Source: Desulfobacteraceae bacterium (GTDB lineage: Bacteria; Desulfobacterota; Desulfobacteria; Desulfobacterales; Desulfosarcinaceae). From it: a stretch of 64,000 nucleotides of DNA. Of the stretch, positions 1 to 8,368 are shown piece by piece. A program made the position numbers and the translations under genes. The DNA is taken from contig QZKV01000065.1 in NCBI GenBank assembly GCA_003599575.1, positions 1-64,000 of the forward strand, given 5' to 3'. Numbering within the stretch: position 1 is the first letter of the stretch; the number at the start of each line of letters is the position of its first letter. The notes beneath the pieces are model-generated. The model had not been told where the DNA came from, did not search any database, and was given only the letters and a program-made list of their open reading frames with translations.

Positions 1-78
1 TACGAGAGCATGTCCGGCCTCGTGATAAGCCGTGATTTCCTTGTCTTTGGCGGTCATGCGGCGGCTCTTGCGCTCGGG
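1..78 (-). pseudogene. ftsH: FtsH (AAA/M41 metalloprotease) fragment, 5' part missing
   Basis: Read on the minus strand, the first bases of the window encode a peptide containing PERKSR, then AKDKEITAYHEAGHALV. HEAGH is the zinc-binding motif of the M41 peptidase domain of the membrane protease FtsH, and the PERKSR lead-in and the TAYHEAGHALV context are both typical of that family. The gene would continue to the left of the window. To the right, FtsH similarity stops at about position 75-80, where the plus-strand frame of nrdJ begins, so roughly the first 400 FtsH codons are absent. This is either a real rearrangement or a chimeric join in the assembly. The identification rests on about 25 residues. 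Confidence 0.62.
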
Positions 79-1814
79 GCACCCGCCGCGGCGCCAACAT
101 GGGCATCCTGCGGGTGGATCATCCGGATATCCTGGAGTTCATCACCTGCAAGCAGCACGACAACGAGCTGAACAATTTCAACATCTCCGTGGGGGTAACC
201 GATGCCTTCATGCAGGCCGTGGCCTCGGGGGGCACCTACGACCTCATCGACCCGGCCCGCAAGCAGCGGGTCACATCCCTTGCTGCCGGGGAGGTCTATC
301 AGGCGCTGGTCCGGCAGGCCTGGAGCAACGGCGATCCCGGAATCATTTTTCTCGATCGCATGAACCGCGACAACCCCACGCCGTCGCTCGGCGCAATCGA
401 AAGCACCAATCCCTGTGGCGAGCAGCCCCTGCTGCCCATGGAGGCCTGCAACCTGGGCTCGATCAACCTGGCGCGTTTCGTGACCACCGCCAAGGAGAAA
501 GCCGCCATCGACTATGAAGAGCTGCGGCGGGTGGTGTGGCAGGCCGTGCACTTCCTGGACAACACCATCGATATGTCCCGCTATCCCCTGCCCGCGATCG
601 ACGCCACGGTCAAAGGCAACCGCAAGGTCGGTCTGGGCGTGATGGGCTTTGCCGACCTGCTTTTCCAGCTCGGGATTCCCTACAACTCCGAAGAGGCCTT
701 GAAAGCGGCCGATGAACTGATGCATTTCGTCCAGACCGAAGCACATGCCGCCTCCCGGGAGCTCGCCGCCCGGCGCGGATCTTTTCTGAATTTCCCGGGC
801 AGCATCTATTTTGAGAGGAAACAGGAGCCCTTGCGCAACGCCACCCTCACCACGATCGCACCCACGGGAACATTGAGCATCATCGCCAACTGCTCCAGCG
901 GCATCGAACCGCTGTTCGCGCTTAGCTTCATACGCAATGTGATGGACAACGACCGCCTGCCCGAAGTCAATCCCACCTTCGAAGCCGTTGCCCGGCAGCG
1001 CGGCTTTTATTCTCCCGAACTGATGGCGGCCATCGCCCGCAAGGGATCCATCCAGGCGATCGACGGCATTCCCGCAGATGTCAAAAAAGTCTTCGTCACC
1101 GCCCATGATGTCTGCCCCGAATGGCACGTGCGCATGCAGGCCGCTTTTCAGAAGCACACCGACAACGCCGTATCCAAAACCGTCAACCTGCCCCGCGACG
1201 CCACGGCCGAAGATGTGCGCAAGATTTACGATCTGGCCTACCGGCTCGGCTGCAAGGGCGTCACCATCTACCGCGACGGCAGCAAAGAGAACCAGGTGCT
1301 TTCCACCGGCGCAAGCGCTGGAGCCGGCGCGCCCTCCAAGGGCGTCCAGGCCGCTGTGCGCGAGCGGCCCGAGACCCTCGACGGCTTTACCACCAAAATC
1401 CGCACCGGCTACGGCCATCTGTATGTCACCGTCACCGAGTTCGACGGCCGCCCCTTCGAAGTTTTCGCCACCATCGGCAAATCGGGCCGCTCGACCACCG
1501 CAAAGACCGAAGCCATCGGCCGGTTGGTCTCGCTGGCCCTGCGTTCCGGGGTCGAGGTCAAGCAGATTGTGGATCAGCTCAAAGGCATCAGCGGCGAACA
1601 GCCCATTTTCCAGGAAGGCGGGTTGGTCCTCTCCATCCCCGACGCCATCGCCCGCGTCCTGGAACGGCGCTATCTTCTTAAAAACGGGATCAGCCCGCAA
1701 AACAGACAGGTCAACACCCTCATGGGCACGACCTGTCCCGAATGCAGTCAGACCGTCAGCTTCGAGGAGGGCTGCCAGGTGTGCCATTTCTGCGGATATA
1801 CCAAATGCGGGTAG
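78..1814 (+). CDS. nrdJ: Adenosylcobalamin-dependent (class II) ribonucleotide reductase, N-terminally truncated
   Basis: Reduces ribonucleotides to deoxyribonucleotides using a B12-derived radical, so it needs no oxygen. The frame is open from about 78 (GTRRGANMGILRVDHPDI); the first ATG at 99 is internal to the family alignment and is not a natural start. Visible motifs are NFNISVGVTDAFM, the active-site loop STNPCGEQPLLPMEACNLGS with its cysteine and radical-relay region, and TTIAPTGTLSIIANCSSGIEP. The C-terminus carries a cysteine-rich tail (CPEC, CQVCHFCGYTKCG) typical of NrdJ. About 578 codons remain of the usual 740-800, so some 150-200 N-terminal residues are missing at the junction with ftsH. 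If the join is real, the gene is inactive. Confidence 0.93.
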   Translation, partial: GTRRGANMGILRVDHPDILEFITCKQHDNELNNFNISVGVTDAFMQAVASGGTYDLIDPARKQRVTSLAAGEVYQALVRQAWSNGDPGIIFLDRMNRDNPTPSLGAIESTNPCGEQPLLPMEACNLGSINLARFVTTAKEKAAIDYEELRRVVWQAVHFLDNTIDMSRYPLPAIDATVKGNRKVGLGVMGFADLLFQLGIPYNSEEALKAADELMHFVQTEAHAASRELAARRGSFLNFPGSIYFERKQEPLRNATLTTIAPTGTLSIIANCSSGIEPLFALSFIRNVMDNDRLPEVNPTFEAVARQRGFYSPELMAAIARKGSIQAIDGIPADVKKVFVTAHDVCPEWHVRMQAAFQKHTDNAVSKTVNLPRDATAEDVRKIYDLAYRLGCKGVTIYRDGSKENQVLSTGASAGAGAPSKGVQAAVRERPETLDGFTTKIRTGYGHLYVTVTEFDGRPFEVFATIGKSGRSTTAKTEAIGRLVSLALRSGVEVKQIVDQLKGISGEQPIFQEGGLVLSIPDAIARVLERRYLLKNGISPQNRQVNTLMGTTCPECSQTVSFEEGCQVCHFCGYTKCG

Positions 1815-1945
1815 ACCCGTATCGAAAAGGGCTCTGCAGAACTCAGGCGGGGTACGGGAATCCTTCCCTGAGAGGCCCTGCTTCAAGGGATGATTGGCGC
1901 ACGGCCTGAATCTCGCAAACCTTCGCATGAATCGCATTGCCCCGG

Positions 1946-3202
1946 TCAGCGCACTGGCGCTTGCGGAAGCTTTTTCCTGCAGGTCCGGTCTGATCGCCCG
2001 GAAATCACCAGTGCGGCGAAGGCCGATCCGGCGATCATCAACACGAAGGCCGCAAACCAGGCCGGCCCGCGCGTGATGCCCCCGCCCAGATCCAATCCCC
2101 AACCGACGATCACCGGTCCGAGGCCGCCGCCCAGAAAGCCGAGAATGGAATGGACCGCCAGGGTCGCGCCCTGCTCTCCGGGCCGCGCGGCGGCGAAGGC
2201 CCCGGTGGTCAGCGCCCCCGAATCGGCAGTGACGAGGAAATTATAGATCAAAAGCACCGCCACGGCCGCGGCATACGAGAGATTGCCGGCCAGTCCGGCC
2301 ATAATTCCCGCTCCGCAGCCGGTCAGGGCGATCCAGCGGATCAGCCGCAGCCGGCCGCGCTGGGAGGCCACCTCGGCGCCGATGATGCTGGCCGGAACGC
2401 CGATCAGCACGATCAGCATGGACCACTGTGCCGGCGCCGCGCCCGGCGGCGCGTTGTACGACCGCTGCCAGGCGAACAGCAGATAGGCGGGCAGCCAAGC
2501 CCGCAGGGCGAACAATTCCCAGCAATGGCCGCAGTAAGCCAGGATATAGGCCAAGGCATCGCGGTTGCGGAAGGCCGGACGCAGGTCCAGGGGATGGCGC
2601 CGCGCGCCGGCAGCGGGCGCTTGCGCATCGGCCGGCCGGCCGGCCGTGGCCAGCGCCACCAGGAGCATCGCGGCGGCACAGCTGAAGCCGCTTACCGCAA
2701 AAGCGAAGCGCCAGTCGAAAAAGTGGGCCAGCCAGCCGCTGACCAGAAAAGACAGACTCACCCCGATGCCGAAACTGGCCGTATAGTATGGTACCACGCG
2801 CAGGCGCACAGGGCCGCCCAGGCGCTCGGTGAGGATGCGCAGCCCCGGCATATACGTGCCCGCCAGCGAAGCCCCGGCCAGTGCGCGCAAAAGCATGGCG
2901 CCGGCCATGCCGTCGGCCAGCCAGGCAAACCCCACCCCGCCGGCGACGCCCAAAAGCGATGCGAAATAGTAGATCCGGCGTGCATCGAACCGGTCGGTCA
3001 GACCCACCAGCAGCGGGACGGCCGCCACATAGCCGACGAAATAGGCGCCGCTGATCCAACCGGCGCGGGTGGAGTCAAGTCCCCAGGTGTGCGATAAATC
3101 AACCAGGCTCACAGCGAACGTCGAAAACCCGGCCATGCTGAAGATCTCGGCCAGGATCACGCCACCGATCAGCACCGCCATCCGTTTTGGATTATGGGCC
3201 AT
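1946..3202 (-). CDS. Major facilitator superfamily (MFS) transporter
   Basis: A 418-residue integral membrane protein with about 12 hydrophobic segments, arranged as two six-helix halves around a short hydrophilic loop near residues 190-210. The loop after helix 2 has the MFS motif-A pattern (LVGLTDRFDARR). The start at 3202 has a GGAG ribosome site 7 bases upstream. The substrate cannot be told from sequence. It converges on nrdJ and lies 29 bp downstream of the cyclophilin-like gene on the same strand, so the two are probably co-transcribed. A positively charged tail (TCRKKLPQAPVR) ends the protein. Confidence 0.85.
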   Translation of the reverse strand: MAHNPKRMAVLIGGVILAEIFSMAGFSTFAVSLVDLSHTWGLDSTRAGWISGAYFVGYVAAVPLLVGLTDRFDARRIYYFASLLGVAGGVGFAWLADGMAGAMLLRALAGASLAGTYMPGLRILTERLGGPVRLRVVPYYTASFGIGVSLSFLVSGWLAHFFDWRFAFAVSGFSCAAAMLLVALATAGRPADAQAPAAGARRHPLDLRPAFRNRDALAYILAYCGHCWELFALRAWLPAYLLFAWQRSYNAPPGAAPAQWSMLIVLIGVPASIIGAEVASQRGRLRLIRWIALTGCGAGIMAGLAGNLSYAAAVAVLLIYNFLVTADSGALTTGAFAAARPGEQGATLAVHSILGFLGGGLGPVIVGWGLDLGGGITRGPAWFAAFVLMIAGSAFAALVISGRSDRTCRKKLPQAPVR

Positions 3203-3231
3203 ACTCCGATCTTGGCGATCAACTGAACTGT

Positions 3232-3603
3232 TTACTGCATAAGCCTTATCCGCACCAACGCGCCGTCGGCAACTTGCTTCAGAACCCGGCAGTCAGCGTC
3301 GATCCGGCCAAAAACATTGACGGGGCTGTAGGCCGTGGGCCTTTCGCCGGTGCTGACCGGTGTCGGGCCGAAAAAGATGCACAGCGCCCTGCCCGCCGGC
3401 CAGTAGGCCATAGCGCCCACGTCTACTTCCGCGACGGCGTCATCGGCCAGGGCAATGTCAAGCGGGATTTCGAAATAGATCTCCTGGCCCCAGAGGTTGG
3501 CCGGGCCTTCGATGGGCAGGATGGCAGCGATTTGCCGTGCAGTGTTGTTTTCGTCAAGGGTGCCGGCCAGTACAATGTCATCGATTCTGATTTCGATCTT
3601 CAC
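3232..3603 (-). CDS. Cyclophilin-like fold protein (TM1367/DUF369-like)
   Basis: About 123 residues. The body reads as a small all-beta protein of the cyclophilin-like TM1367 family: an opening KIEIRIDDIVLAGTLDEN, then LPIEGPANLWGQEIYFEIP, then a glycine/tryptophan-rich centre (VGAMAYWPAGRALCIFFGPTP) and VNVFGRI near the end. I chose the GTG at 3603 because AAAGGA lies about 8 bases upstream and the fold begins right there; an ATG at 3642 would add 13 residues without such a site. Biochemical function in this family is not established. It lies just upstream of the MFS gene on the same strand. Confidence 0.7.
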   Translation of the reverse strand: MKIEIRIDDIVLAGTLDENNTARQIAAILPIEGPANLWGQEIYFEIPLDIALADDAVAEVDVGAMAYWPAGRALCIFFGPTPVSTGERPTAYSPVNVFGRIDADCRVLKQVADGALVRIRLMQ

Positions 3604-4034
3604 TGCTGGAATCCTTTTGGAGTGATGTATCGTGAAAGCCAAAACTTTTAGCTCGGAATCACTGGGAGGTCAACCTGTTGAAAAAGGATTTTGCCAAGGA
3701 CCCACGCCGACGCACGCGGACTAAAACCTGCCGGTTTTCTCCTTTCCCCTTGCGCGGCTCTGCGTGAACGATTTTCGATTTCAGGATGCGCTGTGTTGCC
3801 CGCCGGTAGATTTCTTGACACAGCCATCATTTGAAGGATAACTTAAACGGCAAAAAGATGCACGTTATACCGAATAGACCCAGAGCGCCAAACCGTTTAT
3901 CTTGATGCAACCCTCGATGCTGATGCTGCGTTTTCCCCCTGGCAGCACAGCAGCAATGCGGGCGCAAGCGGAACCGGGGGCAGTCCCTTCCTTGGTTCCG
4001 CGAACAACCAACCTTAATGCAAGGAGAAGGACGC
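3604..4034. other. Intergenic region between divergent cyclophilin-like and aapJ genes
   Basis: About 430 bp with no convincing gene; a 60-codon minus-strand frame (3648-3830) has no ribosome site or recognisable content. Around 3735-3775 there is a stretch resembling the 'cttgcgcggctctgcgtgaa' text-like intergenic repeats scattered in such genomes. A possible promoter is listed separately. Confidence 0.5.
3815..3844 (+). promoter_or_regulatory. Possible sigma-70 promoter of the aap operon
   Basis: TTGACA at 3815-3820 is a perfect -35 hexamer; TAACTT at 3839-3844 lies 18 bases on as a moderate -10. It points towards aapJ, about 190 bases upstream of its start. Inferred from consensus only. 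Confidence 0.35.
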
Positions 4035-5060
4035 ATGAAGCTTACAAAAACCGTGATAATCGTTCTGTTGGCTGCAATTTTCATGTCGCTGCCCCTGGTC
4101 GCCGGGGCCGGTGAGACGCTCGATGCCGTCAAGGCGCGGGGCTATCTGATCGTAGGGGTTCACAGCTCCCTTTTTGGTTTCGGCATGCCGGATGAAAAAG
4201 GCGTGTGGCGCGGCCTGGATGTGGACACCGGACGGGCCGTGGCAACGGCCGTCTTCGGCAATCCCGACAAGATCAAGTTCATCACCCTCACCACGCAAAC
4301 CCGTTTCACCGCCTTGCAATCCAAAGAAATCGATGTGCTGTGCCGCAACGCCACCCGCACCCTGACCCGCGAAACCGAGCTGGGCCTTACTTTCGTCGCC
4401 ACCAACTACTACGATGGTCAGGGGTTCATGGTGCCCAAGAAACTGGGCGTCAAGAGCGCCAAAGAACTGGACGGGGCCACTGTTTGCGTACTGCCGGGCA
4501 CCACCACCGAACAAAACGTATCGGATTATTTCCGCGCCAACAAGTTGTCCATGAAGCCGGTGGTGATCGAGCAGCCTACCGAGCTCAACAAGGCATTTTT
4601 TGCCGGCCGCTGTGACTGTCTCACCTCGGATGCATCCCAACTGGCGTCCGTGCGCGCCGTGGCCCCCAACCCGGACGACTATGTGATCCTGCCGGAAATC
4701 ATCTCCAAAGAACCGCTTTCTCCCGCGGTACGTCATGGCGACGATCAATGGCGCGACATTGTTGATTTTGCGGTGCTGGCGATGATCGCTGCGGAAGACC
4801 TGGGAATCAACTCGAAAAACGTCGATGACATGCTTAAAAGCAATGACCCCAACGTCATGCGCTTTTTGGGCGTCACTCCAGGCAACGGCAAGGCTTTGGG
4901 CCTGGATGAAAAGTGGGCTTACAACATTGTGAAACACGTAGGCAACTACGGCGAGGTCTTCGAACGCAATGTCGGCAAAAACACCACGTTGAAGCTTCCG
5001 CGCGGTCTTAATGCGCAATGGAAAGACGGCGGCTTGATGTACGCTCCGCCTTTCAAGTAA
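4035..5060 (+). CDS. aapJ: Periplasmic general L-amino acid-binding protein of an ABC transporter
   Basis: Binds amino acids in the periplasm and delivers them to the AapQM permease. The start at 4035 follows AAGGAGAAGGACGC; a further upstream ATG would contain that ribosome site inside the gene. A signal peptide is visible (KLTKTVIIVLLAAIFMSLPL, cleavage near AGA-GE). The mature protein has the SBP_bac_3 features seen in AapJ: TLDAVKARGYLIVGV, the GLDVDTGRAVATAVFG segment, LQSKEIDVLCRNATRTLTR, and a C-terminal region ending in GLNAQWKDGGLMYAPPFK. Length (341 residues) matches AapJ. It is the first gene of a four-gene transporter cluster. Expression-level control is not visible. Confidence 0.93.
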   Translation: MKLTKTVIIVLLAAIFMSLPLVAGAGETLDAVKARGYLIVGVHSSLFGFGMPDEKGVWRGLDVDTGRAVATAVFGNPDKIKFITLTTQTRFTALQSKEIDVLCRNATRTLTRETELGLTFVATNYYDGQGFMVPKKLGVKSAKELDGATVCVLPGTTTEQNVSDYFRANKLSMKPVVIEQPTELNKAFFAGRCDCLTSDASQLASVRAVAPNPDDYVILPEIISKEPLSPAVRHGDDQWRDIVDFAVLAMIAAEDLGINSKNVDDMLKSNDPNVMRFLGVTPGNGKALGLDEKWAYNIVKHVGNYGEVFERNVGKNTTLKLPRGLNAQWKDGGLMYAPPFK

Positions 5061-5165
5061 GTGGTTGACCGCAGATTTCTCCTTTCGCTAATGCTCTTTT
5101 TCGAAATGATGAAAGCGGACATTCGGACAGTATCTAAGTGGCTTGTACGGAAATGCGTCCCCGAT

Positions 5166-5197
5166 TGGAGTTGCCCCCTTTGAAAAAAGGGGGCCGG
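5166..5197. repeat. Inverted repeat upstream of aapQ
   Basis: Around 5174-5194 CCCCCTTT and AAAGGGGG flank a short A-rich loop. This type of palindrome is a frequent dispersed intergenic element in bacterial genomes; here it could also attenuate transcription between aapJ and aapQ, since aapJ-like genes are often expressed above the permease genes. Confidence 0.5.
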
Positions 5198-5222
5198 GGC
5201 GACAACTGTGGAGAAGGAAGGG

Positions 5223-6419
5223 ATGTCGGCTGCACAGAACCTAACAGGCGCGACGGAGATCTCGCAAGATGTTCCGTTCTGGCATGATCCCGGCAAGCGG
5301 GGCATCGTCTTTCAGGCGGTCATTCTTTGTCTGGTGGTCGCCGCCGGCTATTACATATTCGCCAACACTCAGGCCAACCTTCGCCGCCAGGCCATTTCCA
5401 CGGGGTTCGGGTTTTTGGGCCGCGAAGCCGGCTTTGGCATCGGCGAATCGTTAATCGATTACTCAGCGGCCAATTCCTACGCGCAAGCCTTGCTGGTCGG
5501 CGTGTTGAACACGTTAAAAGTGTCCTCCATCGGCATACTTCTCACGCTTCTTCTAGGCGTCGTGGTCGGCGTCGCCCGTCTTTCCAGCAACTGGCTGGTA
5601 TCCAAACTGGCGGCCGGCTACATCGAGGTTCTGCAAAACATTCCCGTACTTCTCCAGCTGTTTTTCTGGTATTCCATATTCAATGATTTGCTGCCTTCAC
5701 CGCGCCAGTCCTTGCATCCCCTGCCCGGCGTGTTCTTCAACAATCGCGGATTCTATCTTGCGGTGCCGGCTGCAAACATAGCCTATGGGTGGGCCGCTGC
5801 GGCCTTCGGCGCCGCCGTTTTGCTGAGCTGGCTGTTGCGCCGCTGGGCCCGGCGACGCCAGGAAAAAACGGGACAAATTTTTCCGTTCTGGCCGGCAGCG
5901 GGGATCCTGCTGATCGGCCTTCCGGTGCTCGCCTGGTTTCTGGCCGGCGCCCCCACGGCCATGAACGTTCCCTATCTCAAGGGCTTTAATTTTCTCGGAG
6001 GCATCTCGCTGAGCCCGGAATTCGGAGCGCTGCTGATCGGTCTGGTGTTGTACACCTCGGCCTTTGTGGCCGAGATCGTCCGGGCGGGTATCCAGGCCAT
6101 CTCCAAAGGCCAGAGCGAGGCGGCCATGAGTCTGGGCCTGAAATCCAATCTCGTGCTGTCATTGATCATCCTGCCCCAGGCCATGCGCATCATCATTCCG
6201 CCGCTCACCAGTCAGATGCTCAACCTGACCAAGAACAGCTCGCTGGCCGTCGCGATCGGCTACCCGGACCTTGTTTCGGTCGCCAATACCACCATCAATC
6301 AAACCGGCCAGGCCATCGAGGGGGTGCTGATCATCATGGCGGTCTACCTGATTCTCAGCCTGGTCACCTCTGCCTTCATGAACTGGTACAACAAAAAGAA
6401 GGCCTTGGTGGAGAGGTAA
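5223..6419 (+). CDS. aapQ: Amino acid ABC transporter permease, AapQ type
   Basis: Inner-membrane permease of the general amino acid ABC transporter. About 398 residues with multiple membrane helices; the start at 5223 follows GGAGAAGGAAGGG, while the frame opens slightly earlier at a GTG. The N-terminal half matches AapQ (ILLTLLLGVVVGVARLSSNW, LQNIPVLLQLFFWY) and the C-terminal half holds the EAA loop that docks to the ATPase (AISKGQSEAAMSLGLKSN... IILPQAMRIIIPP). The long spacer with two extra helices between those parts is typical of AapQ as opposed to shorter HisQ-type permeases. It is 4 bp upstream of aapM. Confidence 0.92.
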   Translation: MSAAQNLTGATEISQDVPFWHDPGKRGIVFQAVILCLVVAAGYYIFANTQANLRRQAISTGFGFLGREAGFGIGESLIDYSAANSYAQALLVGVLNTLKVSSIGILLTLLLGVVVGVARLSSNWLVSKLAAGYIEVLQNIPVLLQLFFWYSIFNDLLPSPRQSLHPLPGVFFNNRGFYLAVPAANIAYGWAAAAFGAAVLLSWLLRRWARRRQEKTGQIFPFWPAAGILLIGLPVLAWFLAGAPTAMNVPYLKGFNFLGGISLSPEFGALLIGLVLYTSAFVAEIVRAGIQAISKGQSEAAMSLGLKSNLVLSLIILPQAMRIIIPPLTSQMLNLTKNSSLAVAIGYPDLVSVANTTINQTGQAIEGVLIIMAVYLILSLVTSAFMNWYNKKKALVER

Positions 6420-6423
6420 CCAA

Positions 6424-7512
6424 ATGAGCCCTGCCGTTCAGACATCAGCAGTTCAAGATCTCAAGCCGCCCGTCACCTCGGTCGGCCCGCTGGGCTGGCT
6501 GCGTGCCAATCTGTTCAACGGGCCGTTCAATTCCTTGTTGACCCTGTTCATCCTGTTCTGTTTGTACAAGACGGTGCCACCGCTGATTCAATGGGCTTTC
6601 ATAGACAGCTTGTGGTTTTCCGATGCCGGCGCTTGTCGCGAAGCCGGCGGCGCCTGCTGGTCGATCGTCAGCAAGAACCTGCGTTTCATCCTGTTCGGCT
6701 TTTATCCGTACCATCTGCAGTGGCGGCCCGCCCTATCGGTCCTCATCCTGATCGGCCTGTTTTTTTACAGCCGCAACACCGGCCGCTGGAACCGCAAGCT
6801 TTTGGTCGTGTGGGCGGCCGGCTTACTGGTCATGGGACTCCTCATGCATGGCGGTGTACCGGGGCTGCCGGAGGTGGAAACCGACCAATGGGGCGGTATT
6901 TCGCTGACCCTGCTGCTTGCCCTGTTCGGGCTTACCGCCGCTTATCCGTTGGGCGTGCTCCTGGCTCTCGGACGCCGTTCCGAGTTGCCGGCCATCAAAA
7001 CAGTTTGTGTGATCTATATCGAGCTGATCCGCGGCGTTCCGTTGATCAGCATGCTTTTCATGGCTTCGGTCATGTTCCCGCTGTTTCTGCCGGAAGGCAT
7101 CACGATCAACAAAATACTGCGGGCGCAGGCCGCCATCATTCTGTTCACCGCCGCCTATATCGCCGAAGTGGTTCGCGGCGGGCTGCAGGCCATGCCGCGC
7201 GGTCAGTATGAGGCCGCCGAATCGCTCGGGCTGGACTATCCCAAGACCATGCGCCTGATCATCCTGCCGCAGGCGCTTAAGATCGTGATCCCGCCGACGG
7301 TCAGTATTTTGATTTCGGCTTTTAAGGACACCTCGCTGGTGGTGATCATCGGGCTGTTCGATCTGCTCAAGACCACTCAGGTGACGCTTTCCAATCCAGC
7401 CTGGATAAGGTTCAGCGCCGAAGCCTATATCTTCATCGCGGTGCTGTACTTCCTGGGTTGCTTTTCCATGTCCAATTTCAGCCGGCACCTTGAAAAAGAG
7501 CTCAAGACCTAA
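6424..7512 (+). CDS. aapM: Amino acid ABC transporter permease, AapM type
   Basis: Second permease subunit, pairing with AapQ. 362 residues. It begins with a cytosolic lead and the [20 protein letters not shown] segment typical of AapM, then membrane helices, the [20 protein letters not shown] signature and the EAA loop ([20 protein letters not shown]... [13 protein letters not shown]). The usual AapM cysteine pair in the periplasmic loop ([10 protein letters not shown]) is present. It begins 4 bp after aapQ and is followed 17 bp later by aapP, so the three are clearly co-transcribed. Confidence 0.93.
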   Translation: MSPAVQTSAVQDLKPPVTSVGPLGWLRANLFNGPFNSLLTLFILFCLYKTVPPLIQWAFIDSLWFSDAGACREAGGACWSIVSKNLRFILFGFYPYHLQWRPALSVLILIGLFFYSRNTGRWNRKLLVVWAAGLLVMGLLMHGGVPGLPEVETDQWGGISLTLLLALFGLTAAYPLGVLLALGRRSELPAIKTVCVIYIELIRGVPLISMLFMASVMFPLFLPEGITINKILRAQAAIILFTAAYIAEVVRGGLQAMPRGQYEAAESLGLDYPKTMRLIILPQALKIVIPPTVSILISAFKDTSLVVIIGLFDLLKTTQVTLSNPAWIRFSAEAYIFIAVLYFLGCFSMSNFSRHLEKELKT

Positions 7513-7529
7513 AGAGAGGTTTTCCGGAT

Positions 7530-8306
7530 ATGAACGATCCGTCCCGTGAATTGCCCGCAACAGCGTCGGAGAGCGAGCCGATCATCAAAATGATCGGCGT
7601 GCACAAATGGTTCGGCGAGTTCCATGTTCTCAAGGATATCCATCTCAGTGTCCACCGCGGGGAGCGAATCGTCATCTGTGGGCCTTCGGGATCCGGAAAA
7701 TCGACATTGATCCGCTGCATCAATCGACTGGAGCAGCATCAGCGCGGCAAGATCATTGTCGATCAAACCGAGCTCACCAATGACATCAAAAAAATTGAAA
7801 AAATCAGAGCAGAAGTGGGCATGGTGTTCCAGCACTTCAATCTGTTTCCTCACCTGACGGTTTTGGAGAACCTCTCGCTGGGGCCGATCTGGGTTCGTAA
7901 AATACCGCGCCGGGAGGCGGAACAGACGGCCTTGTATTATCTGGAAAAGGTGCACATCGCTGAGCAGGCCCACAAATACCCCGGCCAGCTGTCCGGAGGG
8001 CAGCAGCAGCGCGTGGCCATCGCGCGCAGCTTGTGCATGAAGCCCAAGGTGATGCTTTTTGATGAACCGACCAGCGCCCTTGATCCCGAAATGGTCAAGG
8101 AGGTCCTCGATGCCATGATCGAACTCGCCCAGGAAGGCATGACCATGATCGTCGTGTCGCACGAGATGGGCTTTGCCAGAAGTGTGGCCCATCGCGTGCT
8201 GTTCATGGACAACGGCCAAATCCTGGAAGAAAATACGCCGGACGAGTTTTTCTTCAAACCTCAGCACGAACGCACGAAGCTGTTCCTGAGCCAAATCCTG
8301 CACTAG
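7530..8306 (+). CDS. aapP: Amino acid ABC transporter ATP-binding protein, AapP type
   Basis: Hydrolyses ATP to drive uptake through AapQM. 258 residues with all ABC motifs: Walker [10 protein letters not shown] (51-59), Q-loop ([15 protein letters not shown]), signature LSGGQQQR, Walker [15 protein letters not shown] and the switch histidine ([10 protein letters not shown]). AAAGAGGT lies 13-6 bases before the ATG. Last gene of the aapJQMP set; the set is complete, with all key residues intact. Confidence 0.95.
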   Translation: MNDPSRELPATASESEPIIKMIGVHKWFGEFHVLKDIHLSVHRGERIVICGPSGSGKSTLIRCINRLEQHQRGKIIVDQTELTNDIKKIEKIRAEVGMVFQHFNLFPHLTVLENLSLGPIWVRKIPRREAEQTALYYLEKVHIAEQAHKYPGQLSGGQQQRVAIARSLCMKPKVMLFDEPTSALDPEMVKEVLDAMIELAQEGMTMIVVSHEMGFARSVAHRVLFMDNGQILEENTPDEFFFKPQHERTKLFLSQILH

Positions 8307-8368
8307 GGGCGTGTCCCCCAAACTCTAACATCCAATTTGAATTTTCTTCTTTCACGGAGGGCCTGCTC

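Noticed and set aside
54-2102. 682-codon minus-strand open frame opposite nrdJ
   Set aside because: Antisense shadow of a GC-rich gene; the plus strand carries clear NrdJ motifs.
3648-3830. 60-codon minus-strand frame upstream of the cyclophilin-like gene
   Set aside because: No ribosome site, low-complexity translation, overlaps text-like repeat.
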